Assembly: GCA_963664655.2 (NCBI GenBank)
Contig: OY761554.1
Span: 3,658,001 to 3,722,000, forward strand
Origin: Desulfospira sp963664655
GTDB lineage: Bacteria > Desulfobacterota > Desulfobacteria > Desulfobacterales > Desulfobacteraceae
Length of the DNA: 64,000 nt
Reading direction: 5' to 3'
Shown piece by piece: positions 43,757 through 52,186 of this stretch (position 1 is the first letter of the stretch; each line of letters opens with the position of its first letter). The notes under the pieces are model-generated. The model was not told the origin of the DNA. It did no database searches and worked only from the letters and a program-made list of their open reading frames with translations. A program made the translations under genes and the position numbers.

Positions 43757-44863
43757 TTATTTTTTCCGCGGCTGGTAGGAACACAACGGTTCCTGGGCCA
43801 GGTAATTTCCCGTGGCCTCATAGGCCCTTGCCCGGCATCCCCCGCACACCCGGTTATACTCGCAGATGCCGCATTTGGGTTCCAGGTTGGTAAAATCCCG
43901 AAGCTCGTTAAACACCCTGGAGTTTTCCCAGACATCCTTAAAGGTCTGCTGTGTAATGTCACCGCAGGACACATCCAAAAAACCGCAGGTCTGAACCCGC
44001 CCCACATGGGAGACAAAACAGAACCCGGTCCCGGCAAGGCAGCCCCGGGTGACGGCATCAAGGCCATGGGTTTCAAAGCTGACCGGTTTGCCCTCTTCGC
44101 GGGCCCGCTGCCGTAAAATCCGGTAGTAATGGGGTGCACAGGTGGCTTTGAGCTGGAGGCTGGTTTTGTCCCGCTGATCGTAAAACCAGTTCAGGGTCTT
44201 TTCATACTGTTCGGCGTCAATGGATGAATCCAGGATATACTTTCCCCGGCCCGTGGGCACCAGAAGAAAAATATGGTGGGCCACGGCCCCTAAGTCTTCA
44301 GCCAGGGCAAGGATTTTCGGGATTTCATCCAGGTTTGTCTGGGTGATCACCGTGTTGATCTGGAATTCCAGGCCGGCCTCTCGGGCCAGCTTAATGCCGT
44401 GGATGGCCCGGTCAAAGGCATTGGTAAGCCCCCTGAAATCGTCATGGGATCTGGCCGTGGCCCCGTCAAGGCTGATGCTGATCCGTTTGATGCCCGAGTC
44501 TTTCATTTTCTGAACAGCGGCTTCATCCACCAGGGTGCCGTTGGGCGCCATGACCATGCGAAGCCCAAGTTCTGTGCCATAAGCGGCAATATCAAAGATA
44601 TCGTTCCGCAGCAGGGGTTCGCCGCCGGTGAGAATCACGATAGGGGTGCCCACCTCCCGGATCTGTTCTAAAAGCCTGAACGAGGCCTTGGTGTCCAGTT
44701 CATTTTCATAGGGGTGGTCTTCGGCCAATGCCCGGCAGTGCTTGCACGACAGGTTGCACCGCCTGGTGGTCTCCCAGGCCACCAGCCTGAGGGGTTGGGC
44801 TTTGCCGGGGTGTCCGTGGCCATGGCCGTGACCATGGCCTCCAGATGTATGGGGATGGCCCAT
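43757..44863 (-). CDS. ahbD: Radical SAM heme synthase AhbD (Fe-coproporphyrin III decarboxylase)
   Basis: This 368-aa radical SAM protein has CNLSCKHC for the [4Fe-4S]-SAM cluster, GGEP and SLDGATARSHDDFRG. A C-terminal SPASM-like Cys set follows (CGFLDVSCG, CGICEYNRVCGGCRARAY) for an auxiliary cluster. AhbD performs the last step of the siroheme-dependent heme pathway, oxidatively decarboxylating two propionates of Fe-coproporphyrin III to give heme b. The N-terminus carries an unusual His/Gly stretch (GHGHGHGHGHP), probably metal binding. Its ATG overlaps the hemB stop (TAATG). It is the last gene of the clpX-like/ahbC/hemB/ahbD operon. It is told from AhbC by the RALAEDHPYENELDT segment and C-terminus. 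Confidence 0.9.
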   Translation of the reverse strand: MGHPHTSGGHGHGHGHGHPGKAQPLRLVAWETTRRCNLSCKHCRALAEDHPYENELDTKASFRLLEQIREVGTPIVILTGGEPLLRNDIFDIAAYGTELGLRMVMAPNGTLVDEAAVQKMKDSGIKRISISLDGATARSHDDFRGLTNAFDRAIHGIKLAREAGLEFQINTVITQTNLDEIPKILALAEDLGAVAHHIFLLVPTGRGKYILDSSIDAEQYEKTLNWFYDQRDKTSLQLKATCAPHYYRILRQRAREEGKPVSFETHGLDAVTRGCLAGTGFCFVSHVGRVQTCGFLDVSCGDITQQTFKDVWENSRVFNELRDFTNLEPKCGICEYNRVCGGCRARAYEATGNYLAQEPLCSYQPRKK

Positions 44864-45840
44864 TATGCGGTCAGCTCCTTTGCGGCGTCAATGGCCGAAT
44901 AGGTCAGGATCATATCGGCCCCGGCCCGTTTAATGGAGAGCAACGCTTCCATGACAACGGCTTTGCCGTCCACCCAGCCCATCATTTCAGCCGCCTTCAT
45001 GATGGAATACTCCCCGCTGACATTATAGGCGGCAACGGGCAGGTCGATTTCCTGCCGGATCCTGAAAATGATGTCCAGGTAGGGCAGGGCGGGCTTGACC
45101 ATGATAATATCGGCCCCCTCTTCAATGTCCATGGTGGCTTCCCGGATGGCCTCATCGGAATTGGCCGGATCCATCTGATAGGTCTTCCGGTCCCCGAACT
45201 TTGGTGCCGACTCAGCCGCCTCCCTGAAGGGACCGTAAAAGGCCGAACAGTATTTGGCGGCATAGGACATGATGGGAATATGGGAAAACCCTTCTTCATC
45301 AAGGGTTTCTCGAATTTCCGCCACCCGGCCGTCCATCATGTCCGACGGGGCCACCATGTCGGCACCGGCCTTCACATGGGACAGGGCGGTCCGGGCCAGA
45401 AGGTCCAGGGTGGAATCGTTGTCAATGATGCCGCCATCCAGGACCATCCCGCAGTGGCCGTGGTCCGTGTATTCGCACAGGCAGACATCGGTAAGGACGC
45501 TGATATCGGGCACCTTTTCTTTTACAGCGGCAATGGCCCTCTGGACAATACCGTCCTTGGCATAGGCCTGGGTGGCCAGGCTGTCTTTTTTGTCGGGAAT
45601 CCCAAACAGGATAATGCCTGGAATCCCAACGTCCTTGGCCTCCTGGGCTTTTTTCACAATATGGTCAATGGACAATTGAAACTGCCCTGGCATGGAGTCT
45701 ATGGGTTTTTTGACCCCCTTTCCCTCAACGGCAAACAACGGCTGAATCAGGTCATCACAGGAAAGCCTGGTTTCACGGACCATGCGCCTGAAATTTTCGC
45801 AACTTCTAAGTCTTCTGCCCCTGTAGTCTGGAAAAAGCAT
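44863..45840 (-). CDS. hemB: Porphobilinogen synthase (delta-aminolevulinate dehydratase)
   Basis: This 325-aa protein is the standard length. The active-site Lys residues are in SYAAKYCSAFYGPFR and IMVKPALPYLD. The metal-binding Cys set DVCLCEYTDHGHCG marks the zinc-type enzyme. It joins two aminolevulinates to porphobilinogen, the early common step of heme, siroheme and cobamide synthesis. Placed between ahbC and ahbD, it ties tetrapyrrole supply to the terminal heme steps. Confidence 0.96.
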   Translation of the reverse strand: MLFPDYRGRRLRSCENFRRMVRETRLSCDDLIQPLFAVEGKGVKKPIDSMPGQFQLSIDHIVKKAQEAKDVGIPGIILFGIPDKKDSLATQAYAKDGIVQRAIAAVKEKVPDISVLTDVCLCEYTDHGHCGMVLDGGIIDNDSTLDLLARTALSHVKAGADMVAPSDMMDGRVAEIRETLDEEGFSHIPIMSYAAKYCSAFYGPFREAAESAPKFGDRKTYQMDPANSDEAIREATMDIEEGADIIMVKPALPYLDIIFRIRQEIDLPVAAYNVSGEYSIMKAAEMMGWVDGKAVVMEALLSIKRAGADMILTYSAIDAAKELTA

Positions 45841-45894
45841 TATGGATCTCCTTGATACCTTGATAAGGCAATTATTTTAAATCTCGGTTAACCG

Positions 45895-46017
45895 TTTGGT
45901 CGGAAATTTGCCCAGATGCAAGGCGCAGAAAAATTTGCAACCGGAGCAACCTTGAGGGTTGTGAGGATTACAAATTTTTCTGCAACACAGCAGATGGGTG
46001 AATTCCCGGCCAAACAG
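45895..46017. repeat. MITE-like element, inverted copy
   Basis: The inverse complement of the element at 62668: TTTGCCCAGATGCAAGGCGC through a GCAGAAAAATTTGCA/TACAAATTTTTCTGC stem to GCAGATGGGTGA. It fills the 179-bp gap between ahbC and hemB, inside an otherwise overlapping operon. Confidence 0.85.
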
Positions 46018-46019
46018 AA

Positions 46020-47198
46020 TTATTTAATTTCTTCGTCGGTCAGATAACACGCCGGATCCGAATCCCACGGATCACTGGCCACAGATTCCGCCCGGGCCCT
46101 GAAGTTGCCGGCGCAGATATCCAGCCAGCGGCACCCGGCACACCGTCCCTTAACGTGTTTTTTCTTTTCCTTCATTTTCATGAGAAACTCGTTTTCAGGA
46201 TCGGTCCAGAGTTGGGAAAACGGGCGGTCCTTGATGTTGCCGAAACTGATTTCCCGCCAGAACTGGTCCGGGTGGACCTCGCCGTCCCATGAAATACAGC
46301 CGATGCCCCTGCCCGAGTTGTTCCCCTCGTTCATCTCAAGCAGTTCAAGCACCTCGGCGGCCCGGTCCGGATCTTCCCTGAGCAGCCGCTGGTAAAGGTA
46401 AGGGCCGTCGGCATGGTTGTCCACGGTAAGGATTTCTTTGGGCTTGTTGCGCTCATGAAGGTCCCGGGTCCGGTCCATGATCAGGTCCAGAACCTTTCGG
46501 GTTTCCTCGTGGTTTAAATCCTCTTTGGCGATTTCGCTGCCACGCCCTGAATAGACCAGGTGGTAAAAACAGGCCCTGGGGATGTTCTTTTCTTCAAGCA
46601 GATCAAAAACCCCCGGGATATCCTTGACATTTCTCTTGTTGATGGTAAAGCGGAGCCCCACTTTGATGCCGGCTTCCTGGCAGTATTCAATGGCTTTCAT
46701 GACCTTTTGGAAGCTGCCTTTAACCCCCCTGAATTTGTCATGGGTGTCTTCCATGCCATCCAGGCTGATCCCCACATAGGACAGGCCGATTTCCTTGAGG
46801 ATTCTGGCCTTTTCCCGGGTAATCAGGGTGCCGTTGGTGGAGATCACCGCCCGCATGCCTTTGGATACCGCATATTTGGCATAATCCACAAGCCTGGGGT
46901 GAACCAGGGGCTCCCCACCGGAAAACAGCAGGACCGGCACCCCGAATTCGGCCAGATCATCAATCATGGCAATGGCCTGCTCATGGGTCAGTTCGTTGTC
47001 ATAGGAAATGTCCTCGGATCTGGCATAGCAGTGGACACACTTGAGGTTACACCTCCGGGTCATGTTCCAGACCACCACCGGTTTCTTATCAATGGAAAAC
47101 TGAAGCAGGTGGGAGGGAAGGTTTCCCGAATGTCTGGCATACCGCAGGGCATCTGAAGGTTCAACCGTGGCACAGTACAGCTTGGAAATTCCAATCAT
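46020..47198 (-). CDS. ahbC: Radical SAM protein AhbC (didecarboxysiroheme to Fe-coproporphyrin)
   Basis: This 392-aa radical SAM enzyme starts MIGISKLYCATVEPSDALRY, characteristic of AhbC. The SAM cluster motif is CNLKCVHC, with GGEP and SLDGMEDTHDKFRG. A C-terminal cluster set follows (GRCAGCRWLDICAGNFRARAE). It removes the acetate side chains of 12,18-didecarboxysiroheme. Its ATG overlaps the stop of the ClpX-like gene by four bases (ATGA). The earlier siroheme decarboxylase genes (ahbA/ahbB) are not in this window. Confidence 0.92.
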   Translation of the reverse strand: MIGISKLYCATVEPSDALRYARHSGNLPSHLLQFSIDKKPVVVWNMTRRCNLKCVHCYARSEDISYDNELTHEQAIAMIDDLAEFGVPVLLFSGGEPLVHPRLVDYAKYAVSKGMRAVISTNGTLITREKARILKEIGLSYVGISLDGMEDTHDKFRGVKGSFQKVMKAIEYCQEAGIKVGLRFTINKRNVKDIPGVFDLLEEKNIPRACFYHLVYSGRGSEIAKEDLNHEETRKVLDLIMDRTRDLHERNKPKEILTVDNHADGPYLYQRLLREDPDRAAEVLELLEMNEGNNSGRGIGCISWDGEVHPDQFWREISFGNIKDRPFSQLWTDPENEFLMKMKEKKKHVKGRCAGCRWLDICAGNFRARAESVASDPWDSDPACYLTDEEIK

Positions 47199-48940
47199 TG
47201 TATTTCTTTCTTAATAAGATTGTTAAGGTATTCATCGTGGTCCAGCAAGGCCTTTTTGGAGAGGAAAAACCGGTTCTTCCCTGTTTTTTCCCGGACAAGG
47301 TTGAAACCGTCATAATATTTGTCATAGATATTTCTTAAAATTTCCTCGTTGGTGGCGTGGTGCTCCACAAACTGCTCAATGAGAAAATCAATGGCATCTT
47401 CTTCAAAAACCACGTTCATATCATAGCTTTTGGAGATTTCAACCTCAATTTCCTTGACCGAGTCGTAGAATTTTTTGATCTGTTTGACCGCATCGTCGAC
47501 TTCAATCACGTTGGAGACAAAATATTGGGCCACCAGGTCACACCGGATCCGGGACAACGTTAAGCCGTGGCGGATGGACAGCCGTTTCCAGTTGTCTTTA
47601 AGGTAGGTGGTGATGTATGCGGTAAAATCCTGTTTTACCCCTTTGAATTCGGCTTCAAAGGCCTCAAGATGTTCGCCGGCTTCAAGTTGTTTCAACACGG
47701 TTTTGGGAGAAGTCAAAAGGGTCTGGTTGACGGTCAGCTGGCCCACACTGGTGGACGGCAGCCGTTCTTCAAAACTTAAAAGGGCGTCTTCCACAACGCT
47801 GACCAGACCCCGGGCCCCGGTGTTCTCTTTAAACGCACGTTCAGCCAGGATTTTAAGGGCATTGTCACTGAACACAATATCCAGGCCATAGGCACTGAAA
47901 TCCAGCCGCTTGTTTAAGACCACCGGGTTGTTGGGCATCTTTAAGATGGAATACAGGTCCTCCTTGCTCAAGGTGTCCAGCACGCACCGGACCGGAACCC
48001 GGCCGATAAACTCAGACTCAAACCCAAACTTGACCAGATCTTCGGCCCGGGTCTGCTTGAGCAGGTCCACCTCGTCACGGTTCTGGTTGAGCCTGGACCC
48101 AAACCCGATGCTCTGCTTGGTCAGCCGTCTTCGGACCACATCGGACAGCCCTGAAAAGGCCCCGCTAAGGATAAATAAAATATTGGCCGTGTTCACCCGC
48201 CGTTTGGTTCTTTTGCCGGTTTTCTGGAAAAATTCCAGCTCCTGCATCATGGATACGGGATCATGGGGGACTTTTAAGTCCACGTCAGTCTCTTCCATGG
48301 GCTTTAAAAGGGCGCGCTGTACCCCGGTTCTGGATATCTGGGCACCGATGACATTGGGGCTTGCCGCAATCTTGTCGACTTCATCGATGTAGACAATGCC
48401 GCATTCGGCAAGTTCTATATCATCATCCGCCTCTTTGACCAGATCCCGGATCAGGTCTTCCACATCGCCGCCCACATATCCGGTTTCGGAAAATTTGGTG
48501 GCGTCGGCCTTGACAAAAGGAACCCCGATCCGTTTGGCAATCAGTTTGATCAGATAGGTTTTCCCGATGCCGGTGGGGCCAAGCAGCAGAATATTGGATT
48601 TGATATTCCCGGAAAGCTTGGGCATATCCCGGCCTCTGATTTCCTGCTGGCGGATCCGGTTAAAATGGGTACAGATTTTTGTGGAAAGAACAGACTTGGC
48701 CCTGTCCTGCCGGACAACGTATTGATCCAGGTATGATATCAGTTCCGCGGGTTTGATATCAAAATGGATGAGGTCCTTTCTGCCTTTTGAAGGCGACTTT
48801 CCGGTGACAGGGGTCTGGCGGGGCTGTATGGAGGGAGAAATAATCTTAACACTCCCGCCGAATTTTTTATTTAAAAATTCCCCGAGTTCCTTTTCCACTT
48901 GCTTGGGGTCCTGGGCGTGAATCTCATTCAATGTTTTCAT
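47195..48940 (-). CDS. ClpX-like AAA+ protein with extended C-terminus
   Basis: This is a 581-aa protein. The AAA+ core resembles ClpX: Walker A GPTGIGKT, pore loop GYVGGDVEDLI, Walker B IVYIDEVDKI, the ClpP-contact IGF loop (SIGFGS), FGFESEFIGRVPV and the small-domain ENTGARGLVSVVEDALL. The N-terminal zinc-binding domain of ClpX is missing: there is no Cys cluster in the first 60 residues. About 160 extra residues follow the usual end (from about 420), helical and charged. It probably unfolds specific proteins, perhaps for ClpP. Coupling to ahbC by a four-base overlap suggests a link to heme-enzyme turnover or activation, which is inference. It is not the housekeeping clpX. Confidence 0.8.
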   Translation of the reverse strand: MKTLNEIHAQDPKQVEKELGEFLNKKFGGSVKIISPSIQPRQTPVTGKSPSKGRKDLIHFDIKPAELISYLDQYVVRQDRAKSVLSTKICTHFNRIRQQEIRGRDMPKLSGNIKSNILLLGPTGIGKTYLIKLIAKRIGVPFVKADATKFSETGYVGGDVEDLIRDLVKEADDDIELAECGIVYIDEVDKIAASPNVIGAQISRTGVQRALLKPMEETDVDLKVPHDPVSMMQELEFFQKTGKRTKRRVNTANILFILSGAFSGLSDVVRRRLTKQSIGFGSRLNQNRDEVDLLKQTRAEDLVKFGFESEFIGRVPVRCVLDTLSKEDLYSILKMPNNPVVLNKRLDFSAYGLDIVFSDNALKILAERAFKENTGARGLVSVVEDALLSFEERLPSTSVGQLTVNQTLLTSPKTVLKQLEAGEHLEAFEAEFKGVKQDFTAYITTYLKDNWKRLSIRHGLTLSRIRCDLVAQYFVSNVIEVDDAVKQIKKFYDSVKEIEVEISKSYDMNVVFEEDAIDFLIEQFVEHHATNEEILRNIYDKYYDGFNLVREKTGKNRFFLSKKALLDHDEYLNNLIKKEIQ

Positions 48941-48988
48941 AATGAAGATAATATAAACAAGGTTGGTAAATTATCAAGCAGGCCAGGC

Positions 48989-49174
48989 TTAAGAATCTGT
49001 TTTTACTTTTTCCTGAAAGTAAGAACAGGGCTCGCCGGAACTTTGGTATACAACCGTACTGGGCATCTGCCGGGATTTAAAGCCCAGAGCCCTGCAGCCG
49101 TTGGGATGGGACGGCTCCCAGGTAACGTAGAAGAACTGACATTTAAAACAGTTTCGTTTATAATCCTTGACCAT
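48989..49174 (-). CDS. Small cysteine-containing protein, conserved type
   Basis: This 61-aa protein has CFKCQFF, HPNGCRALGFKSRQMPS and SSGEPCSYFQEK. Four Cys and one His in a CxxC...HxxGC...C order suggest a small metal-binding knuckle. Proteins of this pattern are widespread in anaerobes and Firmicutes as I recall, with no known function. It stands just upstream of the ClpX-like gene on the same strand. Confidence 0.65.
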   Translation of the reverse strand: MVKDYKRNCFKCQFFYVTWEPSHPNGCRALGFKSRQMPSTVVYQSSGEPCSYFQEKVKTDS

Positions 49175-49334
49175 GAAATAATGCTAAGCTGCCTGATGCG
49201 TTGGCCTTTTTTCTCTAAAGGTGATGGTTCTCGTCTTTTAAACGACTTATACCATATTTTGCATGAAAAACGCCACGGAAAAGGCTTGGGGTGATATCCG
49301 TCAGCCTGCCCGCTGTTTGATGTCGGTTTGGAGT

Positions 49335-49455
49335 GGATTATAATGTATAAAATTGAGACTTGGGATATGGGATATGGGACTTGGGGAGGCCGTGGATAAT
49401 GCAATCCCCAAGTCCCATATCCCAAGTCCCAAGGCCTTTTTTTGGGAGATTAATC
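49335..49455. repeat. Heptad inverted-repeat element, copy C (inverted)
   Basis: ATAATGTATAAAATTGAGAC leads into heptads. The arms 49368-49386 and 49406-49423 pair (GGGATATGGGACTTGGGG type), and the right end TTTTTTTGGGAGATTAATC corresponds to the left flank of copies A and B. It is the reverse complement of copy B over more than 100 bp. Confidence 0.85.
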
Positions 49456-49502
49456 TTCTTCGTCCATGAGCTATGGGGTTACATATAATCGCCCTGTTCA
49501 AT

Positions 49503-49539
49503 AAAAAAAGGGCTGATAAAAACTCAGCCCTTTTTTTTA
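49503..49539. terminator. Bidirectional terminator beside tRNA-Leu
   Basis: GGGCTGA (49510-49516) pairs with TCAGCCC (49524-49530) and is flanked by A7 on the left and T8 on the right. It lies just past the 3' end of the minus-strand tRNA gene. Confidence 0.85.
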
Positions 49540-49546
49540 AATTGTA

Positions 49547-49631
49547 TGGTGCCGAAGGGGAGACTTGAACTCCCACGGGTCGCCCCACACGCCCCTCAAG
49601 CGTGCGTGTCTACCTATTCCACCACTTCGGC
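49547..49631 (-). tRNA. tRNA-Leu (anticodon GAG)
   Basis: This is an 85-nt class II tRNA. Acceptor GCCGAAG pairs with CTTCGGC, followed by ACCA encoded in the DNA. The anticodon stem CACGC/GCGTG carries loop TTGAGGG, giving GAG. A long variable arm (TGGGGCGACCCG) and T arm GGGAGTTCAAGTCTCCC are present. It lies directly downstream of secG, probably on the same transcript, with a terminator behind it. Confidence 0.97.
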
Positions 49632-49645
49632 ATTTTCTAGTTCTT

Positions 49646-49978
49646 CTATTCGGTTTTGTCGCCGGTATTGCCGGTTTGATCTTGTGCCGGTTGTACCGGC
49701 TGGCTTTGTTCAACCGTGTCGGCGTTCTTCATGACGCTGCTCTCTGACTGATGACCTGAAAGATAGGCCAGGGACAGGGAGGTGATCATAAAGATAATGG
49801 CAACGCCGGTGGTCACTTTGGCAAGAAGGCTTGCCGGACCGGATGCACCGAACAGAGTCTGGCTTGCCCCGCCGCCGAGAGATACACCCATCTCAGCGCC
49901 TTTTCCGCTTTGAAGCAGTACAATCAGGATCAAGAGAACACAGACGATAATATGTATGGTAACAATAATACTTGTCAT
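49646..49978 (-). CDS. secG: Preprotein translocase subunit SecG
   Basis: This 110-aa membrane protein has two helices (IIVTIHIIVCVLLILIVLLQ and VTTGVAIIFMITSLSLAYL). Between them is the SecG signature LLQSGKGAEMGVSLGGGASQ followed by FGASGPASLLAK. The C-terminal tail is Gln/Thr-rich. It is the accessory subunit of the SecYEG channel. It follows tpiA, an order common in many bacteria. Confidence 0.95.
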   Translation of the reverse strand: MTSIIVTIHIIVCVLLILIVLLQSGKGAEMGVSLGGGASQTLFGASGPASLLAKVTTGVAIIFMITSLSLAYLSGHQSESSVMKNADTVEQSQPVQPAQDQTGNTGDKTE

Positions 49979-49988
49979 TTTATCAACT

Positions 49989-50747
49989 TTAGTTGTTAAA
50001 GTTTATTATATGAATAAACTTATCTGCATCAAGGCTGGCACCGCCAACCAGTGCCCCGTCAACATCTTCAATGCCCATCAGGTCTTTTGCATTTTCAGGC
50101 TTGACCGATCCGCCGTAAAGGATCCGGGTGGCATCGGCCAGTTCTTTGGAATATAAGGATTCCAAATGTTTTCTTAAGTGCCTGTGGACCTCTTCGACCA
50201 TATCGGTGGTGGCTGTTTTGCCGGTACCGATAGCCCATACGGGCTCGTAAGCCAGCACAAGGTCCTTGATGTCTTCAGGACCTGAAGCTTTTAACCCATC
50301 TGAGACCTGTTTGTCAAGAACAAAAAAAGTTTTTCCCTGGTCCCGTTCGGCTTCGGTTTCCCCGATGCAAAGGACCGGTTTTAACCCTTCTTTGACAGCG
50401 GCGGTGACCTTTTTGGAAACAGACTCGTCGGTTTCCCCGAAGTACTGGCGCCGTTCCGAGTGGCCGATAATGACATATTCCGCTCCCGCATCTTTGATCA
50501 TGGGGGCGGATACTTCTCCGGTATAGGCGCCCTCGGCCTCAAAGTACAGGTTCTGGGCACCTGCTTTAACCGGGCTGCCTTCAAAGGCCTTGGCTACCAG
50601 GGGAAGGGACAGGTAGGTGGGAGCAATCATCACTTCCACGTCTGTCACATCTTTGCAAAGCTCTGCCAGACGGGATGCCGTTGCCACCGCTTCGGTCCCT
50701 GTTTTGTACATTTTCCAGTTGCCTGCGATCAGTGGTGTTCTGCTCAT
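49989..50747 (-). CDS. tpiA: Triosephosphate isomerase
   Basis: This 252-aa protein has the active-site Lys in AGNWKMYKT, the electrophilic His in IGHSERRQYFGE and the catalytic Glu in AYEPVWAIGTGKTA. The phosphate-binding end is LYGGSVKPEN and VGGASL. It lies 15 bp after gap with no pgk between them, unlike the frequent gap-pgk-tpiA order. Confidence 0.97.
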   Translation of the reverse strand: MSRTPLIAGNWKMYKTGTEAVATASRLAELCKDVTDVEVMIAPTYLSLPLVAKAFEGSPVKAGAQNLYFEAEGAYTGEVSAPMIKDAGAEYVIIGHSERRQYFGETDESVSKKVTAAVKEGLKPVLCIGETEAERDQGKTFFVLDKQVSDGLKASGPEDIKDLVLAYEPVWAIGTGKTATTDMVEEVHRHLRKHLESLYSKELADATRILYGGSVKPENAKDLMGIEDVDGALVGGASLDADKFIHIINFNN

Positions 50748-50762
50748 ATTGTCCTCCCAACC

Positions 50763-51770
50763 CTAGAGGGATTTGCCCACCATCAGGGCCAGTTCAGCCA
50801 GTCTGGCAGAGTAGCCGGCTTCGTTGTCATACCAGGAGTAAATCTTGACCATGTTGCCGTTGATGACATCGGTGCAGGAGGCATCCACGATGGAGGACAG
50901 GGGATTGGACATGTAATCAATGGAAACAAGGGGGGCTTCGGTGTACCCCATGATGCCGGCCAGGCTGCCCTTTGATTCTTTTTCCAGGGCCGCATTCACC
51001 ACTTCCTTGGTCAGTCCGGTTTTTTCCGTAAGGGCCACCAGGTCCACCAGGGAAACATTGGGGGTGGGAACCCGGACGGACAGGCCGTTGAGTTTGCCCT
51101 TCAGTTCAGGAAGAACAAGGGACACGGCCTTGGCGGCGCCGGTGGTGGTCGGGATCATGGAAAGGGCGGCTGACCGGGCCCTTCTCAGGTCTTTGTGGGG
51201 GAAGTCCAGAAGCCGCTGATCGCCGGTATAGGAATGAACCGTGGTCATCATGCCGGATATAATCCCGAAGTTTTCCAACAGAACCTTGGCCACCGGTGCC
51301 AGGCAGTTGGTGGTGCAGGATGCATTGGAAATAATGGTATGGGCGGACGGGTCATACATATTGTCGTTGACGCCCAGGACGATGGTCACATCCGGATCCG
51401 GTGCCGGCGCGGAGATCAGCACTTTCTTGGCCCCGCCGTTAAGGTGCTTGGAGGCCCTTTCCTTGTCCCGGAAAATACCCGTGCATTCAAGGACGATATC
51501 CACGCCGGCATCTCCCCAGGGGATCTCAGCCGGATCTCTGTAGGCCGTTACCGTAATCTTTTTATCGTCAATGAAAATAGCGCCTTCTTCTGCACGGATG
51601 TCCTTGTTCAGGATGCCGTGAACAGAGTCGTAAGTTAAAAGGTGTGCTGTTGTTTTTGTGTCTGTAAGGTCGTTAATATGGACCACCTCAAGTTCAGGGT
51701 GGTTCAGGGCGGATCTGAGAACCACCCGGCCGATTCTGCCGAAACCGTTTATACCCAGTTTGATACTCAT
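50763..51770 (-). CDS. gap: Glyceraldehyde-3-phosphate dehydrogenase, type I
   Basis: This 335-aa protein has the NAD-binding start INGFGRIGRVV, catalytic Cys in SNASCTTNCLAP, the catalytic His in TTVHSYTGDQ and the C-terminal WYDNEAGYSARL. NADH is the likely cofactor, since an Asp-like acidic residue follows VHINDLTD. It is adjacent to tpiA and to the EIIA gene in one direction. Confidence 0.97.
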   Translation of the reverse strand: MSIKLGINGFGRIGRVVLRSALNHPELEVVHINDLTDTKTTAHLLTYDSVHGILNKDIRAEEGAIFIDDKKITVTAYRDPAEIPWGDAGVDIVLECTGIFRDKERASKHLNGGAKKVLISAPAPDPDVTIVLGVNDNMYDPSAHTIISNASCTTNCLAPVAKVLLENFGIISGMMTTVHSYTGDQRLLDFPHKDLRRARSAALSMIPTTTGAAKAVSLVLPELKGKLNGLSVRVPTPNVSLVDLVALTEKTGLTKEVVNAALEKESKGSLAGIMGYTEAPLVSIDYMSNPLSSIVDASCTDVINGNMVKIYSWYDNEAGYSARLAELALMVGKSL

Positions 51771-51772
51771 AC

Positions 51773-52186
51773 TTAGCTCCTTTTCGTTCCTTTTAATATC
51801 CCGCTGGCCAGGGAAATGCTCCGTTTCCCGTGGTCGATAAGGGATGAGGTTAGTTCCCCAATGTCCATCTTATTTCTAGATGTGACTGCTTTAAGTAAAA
51901 TGGGGAGGTTGACTCCGGATATCACTTCAACTTTTCCCTCTTCGAGAAAAGAGTAACTTAAGTTCGACGGGGTTCCGCCAAACATATCCGTCAGTATAAT
52001 AACGCCGTTGCCTGACGCCACCTTGGCAATGGACCGTTTAATTTTTTTTCTTAAATTGTCCGGATCTTCCTTGATGTCAATGGTCAAAGAAATCAAATTC
52101 TCGGGCTTATCCCCGAGTATGAGGCCGGCGGTGTCTGTCAAGGACCTGCCAAGGTCTCCATGGGTTACCAGTACAATTCCAATCAT
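51773..52186 (-). CDS. PTS EIIA component, mannose type
   Basis: This 137-aa protein has phospho-His in IVLVTHGDLGRSL (His 9) and the family motif ILTDMFGGTPSNLS. No EIIB or EIIC partner is visible, so it may act as a regulatory phosphoprotein in a PTS-Ntr-like chain instead of in sugar import. The start overlaps the rapZ stop by four bases. Confidence 0.9.
   Translation of the reverse strand: MIGIVLVTHGDLGRSLTDTAGLILGDKPENLISLTIDIKEDPDNLRKKIKRSIAKVASGNGVIILTDMFGGTPSNLSYSFLEEGKVEVISGVNLPILLKAVTSRNKMDIGELTSSLIDHGKRSISLASGILKGTKRS

Noticed and set aside
44845..45855. 336-codon plus-strand frame
   Set aside because: It is wholly antisense to hemB, which has all its catalytic motifs.
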